A stretch of DNA of 11,356 nucleotides from Bacteroidota bacterium (GCA_012838685.1 DUOU01000004.1:1-11356), one strand, 5' to 3'. Positions 1 to 6,771 are shown, counted from the first letter of the stretch. Notes: generated by a model from the sequence alone, not told the origin. Translations and numbers: made by a program.

Positions 1-728
1 AACACGTGAGGACTTTTCTTTTCAATTGTTGTTACCGAAGATAGAAATTTTTTTACACAACTATACACAAATTTATCATATAACTTGTTCCCTTTATCTG
101 TAACAAAAAACCAGTCTCCCTCAATCTTTCCAAAGGTCTCATCCCTTAATTTCAGGTAATCTTTCAATCTCGAGATAAATTCCGGAACCAACGGGATTAT
201 CCGCTGTTTGTTTCTTTTTCCCGTAACTTTTACGGATTGACTGTCGAGATCAACCGCTCCATCCGTAAGATTGATTAACTCTGCCCTCCTCATTCCGGTA
301 AAATATAGCATTTCAATTATTGTGAAATCCCTTAAACTACCAAAATCATTGTGCTGGGGAAATCTATCCAAAGATTTGTTCAATAGCTGTTCATCCACAA
401 ACACAGGAACCCTCTTTTTCTTTTTAGGAAGCGAAACTGTCTCGACCGGGTTCTTTTCACATATACCTTTTCTCATCAAAAACCTGAAATAGCTCCTAAG
501 CGCGGATATTTTTCTGTGAATTGATGTCGGGGATATCCCTTTTTCCATCATCTCAACCACCCATGCCCTAATATTGGCCGAAGAAATTTCATATAACTCC
601 GGAATGCCGCCCTCTGCCTCCATAAAGGCATAAAACTGGTTCAAGTCGTTACGATACGAATTAATTGTACGTATGGAATACCTCTTCTCCAAAAGAAGAT
701 ATTGGGAAAACGGCTCAATATAATCCAT
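1..728 (-). CDS. xerC: Tyrosine recombinase XerC/XerD family, C-terminus cut by window edge
   Basis: Site-specific tyrosine recombinase, probably the chromosome-dimer-resolving XerC/D type. The start is the ATG at 728; an in-frame stop at 744-746 lies just upstream and leaves no better start. The first 242 residues are visible. Residues 1-100 form the SAM-like core-binding domain. The catalytic domain follows with TGMRRAEL (catalytic Arg at 147), GKRNKQR (Lys 171 by analogy with XerD) and SPHV at 239-242, where His 241 is the first residue of the HxxR box. The second Arg, the late His and the nucleophilic Tyr would be encoded left of base 1, so about 55-60 residues are missing. It lies downstream of rpsU on the same strand, a chromosomal arrangement common in Bacteroidales, which argues against a phage or transposon integrase. 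XerC versus XerD cannot be settled here. The short leader carries an inverted repeat at 742-758. Confidence 0.9.
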   Translation of the reverse strand, partial: MDYIEPFSQYLLLEKRYSIRTINSYRNDLNQFYAFMEAEGGIPELYEISSANIRAWVVEMMEKGISPTSIHRKISALRSYFRFLMRKGICEKNPVETVSLPKKKKRVPVFVDEQLLNKSLDRFPQHNDFGSLRDFTIIEMLYFTGMRRAELINLTDGAVDLDSQSVKVTGKRNKQRIIPLVPEFISRLKDYLKLRDETFGKIEGDWFFVTDKGNKLYDKFVYSCVKKFLSSVTTIEKKSPHV

Positions 729-741
729 AACAACACTGATC

Positions 742-758
742 TTTTACTGGCAGTAAAA
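742..758. promoter_or_regulatory. 17-bp operator-like inverted repeat before xerC
   Basis: Two perfect 8-bp arms, TTTTACTG and CAGTAAAA, flank a single central base at 750. The repeat ends 13 bp before the xerC ATG and lies downstream of a TAnnTTTG-like box at 773-780. The one-base centre fits a dimeric DNA-binding protein better than a hairpin, although the transcript could fold with a wider loop. No regulator is identified. Confidence 0.4.
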
Positions 759-772
759 TCGACTATCCAAAA

Positions 773-780
773 CAAAAATA
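773..780 (-). promoter_or_regulatory. Possible -7 promoter box for xerC
   Basis: On the minus strand the bases read TATTTTTG, a full match to the Bacteroidota -7 consensus TAnnTTTG. No TTTG box is visible 19-21 nt upstream, so only half of the promoter is supported. Transcription would begin roughly 35-40 nt before the xerC ATG, placing the inverted repeat at 742-758 inside the leader. Confidence 0.35.
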
Positions 781-801
781 GGGAATAATAAAAGATGAGT
801 C

Positions 802-821
802 GCTTTTTTTTTGAAAAAAGC
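802..821. repeat. A/T-rich inverted repeat in the rpsU-xerC spacer
   Basis: GCTTTTTT and AAAAAAGC form a perfect 8-bp stem around a four-base loop (810-813). It lies between the rpsU terminator-like hairpin and the putative xerC -7 box. There is no U-tract after it in the minus direction, so I do not call it a terminator. Its role is unknown. Confidence 0.4.
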
Positions 822-862
822 ATTGACCAACTGAAATTATATCGACTAAATCCTCAATAAAA

Positions 863-885
863 CAGTTGTTTCCCGGGAAACCAAC
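863..885 (-). terminator. Terminator-like hairpin after rpsU
   Basis: Five bases after the rpsU stop, the sequence at 865-885 is almost fully self-complementary and centres on the 14-bp palindrome GTTTCCCGGGAAAC. In the minus direction the stem is followed by a T-rich TGTTTTATT, as in a weak intrinsic terminator. A second, outer pair (GACTAA and TTAGTC, near 844-849 and 891-896) could extend the structure across the stop codon. It may separate rpsU from xerC or only partly attenuate read-through. Confidence 0.4.
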
Positions 886-890
886 AAAAG

Positions 891-1082
891 TTAGTCCTCT
901 TTTTCCTGCAATTTTTGTACATAAATCGCTTTTTTCAACTCCTCGCGCTTCTTGACCGAAGGTTTTACAAAAGCCTGGCGTGAACGCAATTCACGCATAA
1001 CACCGGTTTTTTCGAATTTCCTCTTGAACTTTTTTAAAGCCCTTTCAATGTTTTCGCCCTCTTTTAATGGTACAATAATCAT
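891..1082 (-). CDS. rpsU: 30S ribosomal protein bS21
   Basis: Small-subunit ribosomal protein of 63 residues, the normal size for bS21. The product opens MIIVPLKEGENIERALK and continues with the basic stretch KKFKRKFEKTG, RELRSRQAFVKPS and KKREELKKA, the family signature throughout. A TTG 30 bases upstream would add ten residues, but the family invariably begins at MIIVP, so the ATG at 1082 is the start. In Bacteroidota, bS21 is part of the 30S platform that masks the anti-Shine-Dalgarno end of 16S rRNA (established for Flavobacterium). Consistent with SD-independent initiation, the leader (GAAATTATAATT before ATG) has no SD. A good promoter lies at 1110-1140, so the gene is probably transcribed independently of the upstream helix-hairpin-helix gene. 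xerC follows after 162 bp. Confidence 0.96.
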   Translation of the reverse strand: MIIVPLKEGENIERALKKFKRKFEKTGVMRELRSRQAFVKPSVKKREELKKAIYVQKLQEKED

Positions 1083-1109
1083 AATTATAATTTCTGTTTT
1101 ATCGAGGCG

Positions 1110-1140
1110 CAAAGGTAGAAATAGAATTAATCATTACAAA
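1110..1140 (-). promoter_or_regulatory. Bacteroidota-type promoter of rpsU
   Basis: Read on the minus strand, TTTG (1137-1140) is followed after exactly 19 bases by TACCTTTG (1110-1117). This matches both halves of the sigma-ABfr consensus TTTG-N19-21-TAnnTTTG. The expected transcription start lies about 20-25 nt before the rpsU ATG at 1082, giving a short leader. It is the best promoter in the window. Confidence 0.75.
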
Positions 1141-1171
1141 TTTTTACTTTCAATATTTATATCCAGGTGAC

Positions 1172-1187
1172 CAATTTTTAAAAATTG
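1172..1187. repeat. 16-bp perfect palindrome upstream of rpsU
   Basis: CAATTTTTAAAAATTG equals its own reverse complement. It lies 26 bp after the end of the helix-hairpin-helix gene and about 30 bp upstream of the rpsU -33 box. It could be a regulator site, a weak terminator stem for the upstream gene, or an A/T-tract acting as an UP-like element. Nothing in the sequence decides between these. Confidence 0.4.
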
Positions 1188-1213
1188 CCGCAGACGAACA
1201 TAATTACATCTAA

Positions 1214-1852
1214 TCATTTGAAATCTAGATAGTGCGCGACAATATTGCCAGTCTCTTCCGAGACTATTTTATTTTCCACCAGTTCCCCGATCGATCCTAT
1301 TTTACCTACAACCTCCCTATATTTCAACAATGAGTTTACATCTTTGCTGTCAAGATATGGCAATCTCACCAAATCATGGTAAGTCGCGTTATTGACGTCA
1401 ATTCTGACAATAAGGGAGGTATCTACCTTTAACCTACCGCTCACAATCCTGAAAATATCCTCGTTCAAACCGTACACTTCCCTCAGTTGTTCAACAGAAT
1501 AAAACCCACCCAGTAGTTTCCTGAATTTTATTATCCTTCCGGAAAGAACGGGACCCAACCCGGGCAAAGCCTCCAGTTCGGCTGAATCACAACTGTTCAA
1601 TTCCGTGATACGGTAATCTCTCCTATCCTGAAGCGGTTTTTTTTCATAATATTCCACAACCGTATTGTTCCTGTTTTCAACATAAAGAGTATCCGTTAAA
1701 ATATTCTCGATATCAAACCTCACAACATTGTCCGGAACAATAAATCTCGCGACAATAAAAACAACTATCAACATTACCAGGATAAAAGAAGATCTTCTTT
1801 CATTGCTGGTATAGCCAAAAAGAGTGAGAAAAGTTTTTTTTAATCCCTTCAT
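1214..1852 (-). CDS. Membrane-anchored helix-hairpin-helix (ComEA-like) protein
   Basis: A 212-residue protein related to the DNA-binding part of ComEA. Residues 1-21 are short, basic and cytoplasmic by the positive-inside rule (ERR at 18-20). Residues 22-40 form one membrane helix (FILVMLIVVFIVARFIV). A linker runs to about 82. The first HhH unit (85-112) has the classic hairpin LPGLGPVLSGRI, and the following GGFYSVEQLREVYGL is typical of ComEA-type proteins. The second unit (151-180, IDVNNATYHDLVRLPYLD) has lost the hairpin glycines, with YLD where GLG is expected, so it may be structural. The anchor would leave the HhH part outside the cytoplasm. DNA binding is inferred from the family. 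Whether it serves DNA uptake is unknown because no other competence gene is near. The gene follows tamL after 205 bp on the same strand. An AGAGGA abuts the ATG too closely for normal SD use. Confidence 0.8.
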   Translation of the reverse strand: MKGLKKTFLTLFGYTSNERRSSFILVMLIVVFIVARFIVPDNVVRFDIENILTDTLYVENRNNTVVEYYEKKPLQDRRDYRITELNSCDSAELEALPGLGPVLSGRIIKFRKLLGGFYSVEQLREVYGLNEDIFRIVSGRLKVDTSLIVRIDVNNATYHDLVRLPYLDSKDVNSLLKYREVVGKIGSIGELVENKIVSEETGNIVAHYLDFK

Positions 1853-1888
1853 TCCTCTATAAGTTTAGTTTTTATCTCATCATATTAC

Positions 1889-1912
1889 GGCAACCAATGC
1901 GGTTGCGGTGCC
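1889..1912. repeat. GC-rich hairpin in the leader of the helix-hairpin-helix gene
   Basis: GCAACC (1890-1895) and GGTTGC (1901-1906) form a 6-bp GC-rich stem with a five-base loop. The outer GGCA and TGCC offer an alternative pairing. It lies about 40 nt upstream of the start at 1852. The rest of the 205-bp spacer (1853-2057) shows no full-consensus promoter; the closest box reads TATATTTA on the minus strand. Confidence 0.3.
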
Positions 1913-2057
1913 AATTATTGTTTTGTCTTGCGCAATCAGGCGAAAGAGGATATAAATATACAAAATAGATGGCATATCCAACCATTTGATAAAGACTGTT
2001 CGGAGCGACTAAAAAACATATCGATTTGTTCGGGAAAACCGCCGATCTTATTAGATG

Positions 2058-4400
2058 TCAGAATGGATATCCAATAGCAATAACGAAGGTAACATCATTC
2101 TTAAAATTATAGGGACGGGAGGAGGTTATAATCCATTTTGACCCGTCAACTATAGCCGGATCGCGCAACTTTACCCCCATATCGGTTCGAATCATCACAA
2201 AGTTCATATCAAACCTCAAACCGATACCGCTCCCGACCGCGATATCATCATAGAATTTGTCCAATTTGAATTGAGAGCCCTGTCGGGATTCGTCAGAATA
2301 AATCGACCATATATTTCCCGCATCCAAAAAAAGAGCGCCTTCAAGTATCCAAAAAAGTTTATACCTGTATTCAGCGTTGGCCTCAATTTTTATATCTCCT
2401 GTCTGGTTCAAAAACCCCGACTCGTTGGAAAGATATGATCCCGGGCCCAAAGTTCTTGCCTGCCACGCCCTTATACCATTGGCACCCCCTCCGAAATATT
2501 GTTTTTCAAAGGGCATCGCATTGGAGTTTCCGTATGGAACGCCGGCTCCGAAAAAAAGGCGATATGCCATTGAACTCACATCGTCAAAGCGTATGTTATA
2601 TCGCAAATCCACGTCTGCTTTAACATACTGGGCAAATGGCTGTCCAAAAACATTGAATTTCTCGCCTTCTCTTTTCAACCCAAGCTTATCGCCGAAAGTG
2701 GCCAACAAATTTCCAGAGGTCTCAAGATTAAACCTGACAAACAGATAGTCGTTTGATCTCTTCACGGACTGGTTGGTGAAAACGTACGAAAACGCCCCAC
2801 CCAGTATGACAACATCTGTATATGCCGATGCCAGGTAAGGCGACCGCTCTATTCTCGACTTAAAAGCCGAATCTATCCTAAGCACGTTGATAACGTTTAA
2901 TTGCAGGGGACTTAGTTTATATGTCGAATAAGGCTTCTTTGTCCAGTCATATCCAAAGGACGCGTTTCCCATGGTACGGCTATACAATGGCATGTTCTGA
3001 AAATTATAGGCCCCCGAAAACGATGTTGATGGGTTGAATTTCTGGACAATGTTCTTCTTTGAGGGATAGGTCATAATAAACTTTGGCCATTTCAAACTGG
3101 TTTCAACGCCATATTCCTGCGTGTTTTTCATGGCTTCTTGTTGGGTAATCACCTCGTAAGAACCTTTTAATGTCAGGTAAAACTGTTCCGCGCCACGGAA
3201 CAAGTTATTGTTTTGGTATGTCAAGCTGAGTCCCCCGCCCAGGTCGCCCGCAGTATTTGTTCCCTCCAGTTCAACCTTGTAAGACTGTTTGTTATTCAAG
3301 GTAAGTTGGATCACACAATCAAGTTCCATTGGTTCGTTGCCGTTTTCGTTCGGACTACTGACTTCATTGAAAAAAATATTAACCAACCTGTAGATTCTCA
3401 AGGCCAGAAGGTGCGATTCGGTCTGTTCCGTATTGGTAACACTGTAAGACATGTTGGGTCTTATATACAAAGTTTGCAGTATAAGATCATATTTGACCTC
3501 CGGTTTCTTATCCTTAGGAACAATAAAGTAAACTCCTTGGTAGTAAACAGTATCCAGACCTCTTGAGTAATTTTCACCGTTTTCAAGAAAATTCTTTAGC
3601 ACAAACTCCGGGTAGACATAAATATTTCTTATTAAATATTGGCTGTGGTTAGTCAGAACAATGTTATTGCTCGAGTCCAGTCTGGCTGCCCCTCTTACTT
3701 CATAAACCAGCGAGACTTCTCTGTTTCCGGCAGTGCTGTCGATCCTAAAAAAAATATTATCTTCGGAGAAAGCATAAAAACCCTGGTCTCTCACAACCCT
3801 TGTAAATCTTGTCCTTTCATTTTTCAACAGCTCTTCATCATAAGGCTGACCTGTTTCTATCAAAGAGTTTACAGAGTCAAAATTGAAAAGTTTATAGATA
3901 ACAGAATCCTGAAAGTCATAATATATGTTCTTTATTGTATATGGTTCCTTTAGGTCGATCTTATAAAAAACCTTTGATTCCCCGGATTCGGTGCGGACTG
4001 TATCACTGACCTCGCTATCAAAATAACCTTTTGAGGCCATAAAAGATTTTATTTGCCTAACAGACTGATCCGTGGAGAATTCGTCATAAACAACCGGCTC
4101 TTCCCCGATCTCCCTCAGCCATTCATGAAGCCTATTGTCTTTTTCAATATTTGACAAATTATAAAGGCCCAGATGAAATCTAGCACCGAAAATTCTCTTG
4201 TTCGGTTTCTGTCTGATATAGGATTCTATTTCGGACTTGGTAATTCCATCCTTTTTATTCAAAACCACATGTGACCTGCTAAGCAAAGACTCATCCTCCC
4301 CAACATATTTGGTCGGATTGCACGACATTGAAACAAAAGCGATAACCGCGAAAAAAACTGACAGCCCAACAAGATTTTTATTTAAGAGATATTTTTTCAA
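2058..4400 (-). CDS. tamL: TamL-type outer-membrane lipoprotein (Omp85/BamA superfamily)
   Basis: Outer-membrane assembly factor, 780 residues from the proposed TTG start at 4400. From that start the product has a normal lipoprotein signal: KKYLLNKN, a hydrophobic run, then SMSC with acylated Cys at 27, followed by NPTKYVGEDESLL, typical of Bacteroidota TamL. POTRA-like segments follow (for example IKSFMASKGYFDSEVSDT and VRDQGFYAFSEDNIFF), then a C-terminal 16-strand barrel of the D15/Omp85 type ending in YPF. The barrel loop motif, usually V/IRGF or IRGW, reads IRAW here (Arg 644), followed by RTLGPGSY. An ATG at 4484 would give 808 residues, but it puts 55 residues before the Cys, overlaps the divergent gene and lies upstream of the -7 box at 4422-4429; I reject it. 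TamL is thought to work with a TamB-like periplasmic protein. No tamB follows directly. Confidence 0.88.
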   Translation of the reverse strand: MKKYLLNKNLVGLSVFFAVIAFVSMSCNPTKYVGEDESLLSRSHVVLNKKDGITKSEIESYIRQKPNKRIFGARFHLGLYNLSNIEKDNRLHEWLREIGEEPVVYDEFSTDQSVRQIKSFMASKGYFDSEVSDTVRTESGESKVFYKIDLKEPYTIKNIYYDFQDSVIYKLFNFDSVNSLIETGQPYDEELLKNERTRFTRVVRDQGFYAFSEDNIFFRIDSTAGNREVSLVYEVRGAARLDSSNNIVLTNHSQYLIRNIYVYPEFVLKNFLENGENYSRGLDTVYYQGVYFIVPKDKKPEVKYDLILQTLYIRPNMSYSVTNTEQTESHLLALRIYRLVNIFFNEVSSPNENGNEPMELDCVIQLTLNNKQSYKVELEGTNTAGDLGGGLSLTYQNNNLFRGAEQFYLTLKGSYEVITQQEAMKNTQEYGVETSLKWPKFIMTYPSKKNIVQKFNPSTSFSGAYNFQNMPLYSRTMGNASFGYDWTKKPYSTYKLSPLQLNVINVLRIDSAFKSRIERSPYLASAYTDVVILGGAFSYVFTNQSVKRSNDYLFVRFNLETSGNLLATFGDKLGLKREGEKFNVFGQPFAQYVKADVDLRYNIRFDDVSSMAYRLFFGAGVPYGNSNAMPFEKQYFGGGANGIRAWQARTLGPGSYLSNESGFLNQTGDIKIEANAEYRYKLFWILEGALFLDAGNIWSIYSDESRQGSQFKLDKFYDDIAVGSGIGLRFDMNFVMIRTDMGVKLRDPAIVDGSKWIITSSRPYNFKNDVTFVIAIGYPF

Positions 4401-4421
4401 ATTTTGCGCTAATGAATTCCG

Positions 4422-4429
4422 CAAATATA
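4422..4429 (-). promoter_or_regulatory. -7 box of the tamL promoter
   Basis: The minus strand reads TATATTTG, a full match to TAnnTTTG. The -33 half is not recognisable at 19-21 nt. Transcription would start near 4415, downstream of the ATG at 4484 and about 15 nt before the TTG at 4400. The box therefore supports the shorter tamL reading. It lies in the 67-bp divergent spacer shared with the RNA methyltransferase gene, for which I see no good promoter. Confidence 0.5.
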
Positions 4430-4467
4430 TCAATAATAATCCTTTTGATGTAGATAATAACGGTGAT

Positions 4468-5232
4468 ATGCTGAGCAAAAACAAGACAAACTATATAATA
4501 TCTCTTCAGAAAAAAAAATCGAGGGAAAAGGAGAAACTATATATTGTTGAAGGGGATAAAATAGTTATGGAATACATTTCCGCCGGAGTGCCGATAAAAA
4601 TTCTCGCGGCAAATCCTGTTTTCATCAACTCATTGAAGTATCCCGAAAAAGAGAGCATTGAAGAGATTGTTCCAACCTCTTATGAGGAGTTGAAAAAAAT
4701 AAGCTCCCTTAAAACACCGCATAACGCTCTGGCGGTTGTAAAAATGCCCGATAATATCCCATTAAACAATTTTTCCGGATCTCTTTGCGTCGCTTTGGAT
4801 TATATCCAGGACCCAGGAAATATGGGCACCATAATAAGAGCTGCCGCATGGTTTGGAATAAAACAGATAATATGTTCCGCGAATTGTGTTGATGTGTTCA
4901 ACCCCAAGAGTGTTCAGGCAAGCATGGGCGCTATCCTGAAGGTCAACATATTTTATGGTAACCTGGAAAAAATGTTGGATCTCGCTAACAGGCAAAAAGT
5001 TCCTGTTTATGGCGCCACTCTCGATGGTGATTCCATATATGATACAATTCTAAGCAGGGAGGGCATCATACTCTTAGGCAACGAATCTAGGGGCATCTCA
5101 AAAAACATATCAAAATATGTGACCCAAAAGATAACGATCCCTTTTTTTGGCGAAACAAATTCGTTTGGAATAGAATCTTTGAACGTGGGCATGGCGGCCT
5201 CGGTTATTTTTTCGGAGTTTTCGAGGCGATAA
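4468..5232 (+). CDS. TrmH/SpoU-family RNA 2'-O-methyltransferase
   Basis: SAM-dependent ribose methyltransferase of the SPOUT class, 254 residues, acting on rRNA or tRNA in the cytoplasm. The N-terminal part (about 5-90, with KEKLYIVEGDKIVMEYI) is the substrate-binding domain. The trefoil-knot catalytic domain shows motif 1 DPGNMGTIIRAA (115-126, Asn 118, Arg 124), motif 2 LGNESRGIS (203-211, Glu 206) and motif 3 ESLNVGMAASV (236-246). Between IPFFG and ESLNV there are a few more residues than in many relatives. The reading frame stays open upstream to 4237, but that stretch is antisense to tamL and has no family similarity, so the ATG at 4468 is chosen. The target nucleotide (as in RlmB or TrmH) cannot be told from sequence. 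The gene is divergent from tamL and convergent with porT, with only 25 bp between the stop codons. Confidence 0.9.
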   Translation: MLSKNKTNYIISLQKKKSREKEKLYIVEGDKIVMEYISAGVPIKILAANPVFINSLKYPEKESIEEIVPTSYEELKKISSLKTPHNALAVVKMPDNIPLNNFSGSLCVALDYIQDPGNMGTIIRAAAWFGIKQIICSANCVDVFNPKSVQASMGAILKVNIFYGNLEKMLDLANRQKVPVYGATLDGDSIYDTILSREGIILLGNESRGISKNISKYVTQKITIPFFGETNSFGIESLNVGMAASVIFSEFSRR

Positions 5233-5257
5233 ACCAAGGTTAACGGCTAAAGTTGCT

Positions 5258-5974
5258 TTATTCGAAATGAAACGAGAGAATCCAGATTCTCGATTTGACC
5301 GTCTCCAGCGCGTTGCGGTACTGTTGATATCCCGGAGGTGAATCGTTTATTATCAAATTTGCCAGACCATTGGACATTTTCAATTCAACGCCCAGCTTAA
5401 AATAGGTCAGATAAAAATCGATGCCCCCACCAGCCTCATAATAGAGATCAGGCCGCTTCATCCTTATATATACCGGTTTCTCTTCGTTGAACTCTTTTTT
5501 GCCGGACAGATCATAACGATAATTCAATCCGCCAATAATGTAAGGTCTGACATTGTTCAGCCTATCGCCCTTAAACTTCAGTGAGAGCGGGAATTCCAGA
5601 AAAGAGGACTCCAAACGTTGATCTCTTCCATAACTTGACCGGTTCTTGTAATACTTAATTGTTCTCTGGCCGAAAGATACCCCCGGCAAAAATCGAAGAT
5701 TCATATATTTGTTTAATCGAAGATCTGTAATGATCTGAATATTGATCCCGGGAAAAAGGTGGCTTACATCGGGATACAATGAATCTACGGAAAAGTATGA
5801 TTGAGATGGTATTATATCAAAATCCATTGTGTTGGCCCCCAGACTGAAACCGAAATGTATCAACCTATCATCATACCATGACCGGTTCATTGGCTTCTGT
5901 TTTTGACCATATAACTCCACTTTTGGAAAGATCAGAAACAGCAACAGAAATATCGAAGAAAACGCTCTTTTCAA
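5258..5974 (-). CDS. porT: PorT-family outer-membrane beta-barrel protein (type IX secretion)
   Basis: A 238-residue protein required in its family for type IX secretion (PorT/SprT). A signal peptide occupies about 1-24 (MKRAFSSIFLLLFLIFPKV, cleavage probably near ELYGQ). The mature part is an 8-strand-type outer-membrane barrel with alternating hydrophobic and aromatic residues, and with LEFPLSLKFKG, RPYIIGGLNYRYDLSG and YEAGGGIDFYL typical of PorT-like proteins. The length fits. The start is a TTG at 5974: the frame upstream holds no ATG before a stop at 6011-6013, and the next internal Met (29) would remove the signal peptide. The gene lies 64 bp downstream of ubiE on the same strand, a pairing common in Bacteroidota that supports PorT over a generic barrel. 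No other type IX gene is in the window. Confidence 0.85.
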   Translation of the reverse strand: MKRAFSSIFLLLFLIFPKVELYGQKQKPMNRSWYDDRLIHFGFSLGANTMDFDIIPSQSYFSVDSLYPDVSHLFPGINIQIITDLRLNKYMNLRFLPGVSFGQRTIKYYKNRSSYGRDQRLESSFLEFPLSLKFKGDRLNNVRPYIIGGLNYRYDLSGKKEFNEEKPVYIRMKRPDLYYEAGGGIDFYLTYFKLGVELKMSNGLANLIINDSPPGYQQYRNALETVKSRIWILSFHFE

Positions 5975-6038
5975 CTTATTGTACTTAAACCTTAAATATA
6001 GTAAACCATTTTATTCGCGTAAATATTGTGCCAACCAT

Positions 6039-6761
6039 TTAATTTCCCTTAACCCCGGTATAAACCGACACTATCCCGAAAGTAAGAGGTTTTTGGGCAA
6101 CATCGGAATAACCCGTTCTTGTCAAAACCCTTAAAAAATCGTTGCCTTCGGGGAACTCCATCACCGACCTTGGAAGATAACTGTAGGCATCTTTGTCTTT
6201 TGAGACTACCCTTCCCACCAAAGGCAATATTTTTATAAAATAGAACCTGTAAATATGACTTAGCACAGGAACAGAGGGTTTGGAAAACTCCAGTATAAGC
6301 ACTTTACCTCCGATCTTCAGGACACGGTTCATTTCCAATAGACCGCGTTCCAGATCATCAAAATTTCTTACCCCGAAGGCCGATATAACAATATCGAAAC
6401 TATTTGTTTCAAAAGGTATATCTTCAGATGCGGCCAAAAAAAGCTCTATTTTATCTTGCACCCCTTTTTTAAGGAGCTTAAACCGTCCGATTTCCAACAT
6501 TTTGTCGGACACATCAATGCCTTTAATACTTGAAGGGTTGTATTTGCTCGCCTCAATCGCGAGATCCGCGGTTCCCGTGGCCACGTCCAAAATCACCGAT
6601 CCCGGAATTCTGGAGGAGATCATTCCCATTGCTTTCTTTCTCCAGATTTTATCGACCCCAAAAGAGGTAAGATGGTTCAGAAAATCATACCTGAACGCGA
6701 TCGAATCAAACATTTTTTTAATGTTTCCTTCCTTATCTGAGGTACTACTGTTCATAAGCAT
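6039..6761 (-). CDS. ubiE: Demethylmenaquinone methyltransferase
   Basis: SAM-dependent C-methyltransferase (UbiE/MenG) that converts demethylmenaquinone to menaquinone, the last step in making the respiratory quinone of Bacteroidota. It has 240 residues, the usual length. The family signature YDFLNHLTSFGVDKIWR is at 25-41. SAM motif I, LDVATGTADLA, starts at 58, and the acidic end of the next strand is GIDVSDKML (Asp 83). SAFGVRNF and the second signature, RVLKIGGKVLILEFSKP, follow in order. Two ATGs (6761 and 6755) are possible and differ by two residues. A TATTTTTG box at 6772-6779 lies only about 10 bp upstream, giving a very short leader. porT probably shares the transcript. No ubiquinone genes are expected, so the menaquinone role is preferred. 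Confidence 0.95.
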   Translation of the reverse strand: MLMNSSTSDKEGNIKKMFDSIAFRYDFLNHLTSFGVDKIWRKKAMGMISSRIPGSVILDVATGTADLAIEASKYNPSSIKGIDVSDKMLEIGRFKLLKKGVQDKIELFLAASEDIPFETNSFDIVISAFGVRNFDDLERGLLEMNRVLKIGGKVLILEFSKPSVPVLSHIYRFYFIKILPLVGRVVSKDKDAYSYLPRSVMEFPEGNDFLRVLTRTGYSDVAQKPLTFGIVSVYTGVKGN

Positions 6762-6771
6762 ATTCAGGGGA

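Noticed and set aside
1..728. Phage or integrative-element integrase, implying a mobile element
   Set aside because: The protein is of the compact Xer size class and sits next to rpsU in a housekeeping arrangement; no attachment repeats or cargo are visible.
641..823. Small minus-strand frame of 60 codons upstream of and overlapping xerC
   Set aside because: It overlaps the start of xerC in another frame and crosses the hairpin at 802-821; no family features.
1083..1112. Ten-residue extension of bS21 from a TTG
   Set aside because: bS21 proteins start at MIIVP, and the predicted transcript from the 1110-1140 promoter would start at or inside this stretch.
4237..4467. N-terminal extension of the RNA methyltransferase
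   Set aside because: The frame is open but antisense to tamL coding sequence, and the product from 4468 already has the full family N-terminus.
5233..5257. Bidirectional terminator between the methyltransferase gene and porT
   Set aside because: Only a four-base AACC/GGTT pairing with a two-base loop is present near 5232-5241, with no T-run.
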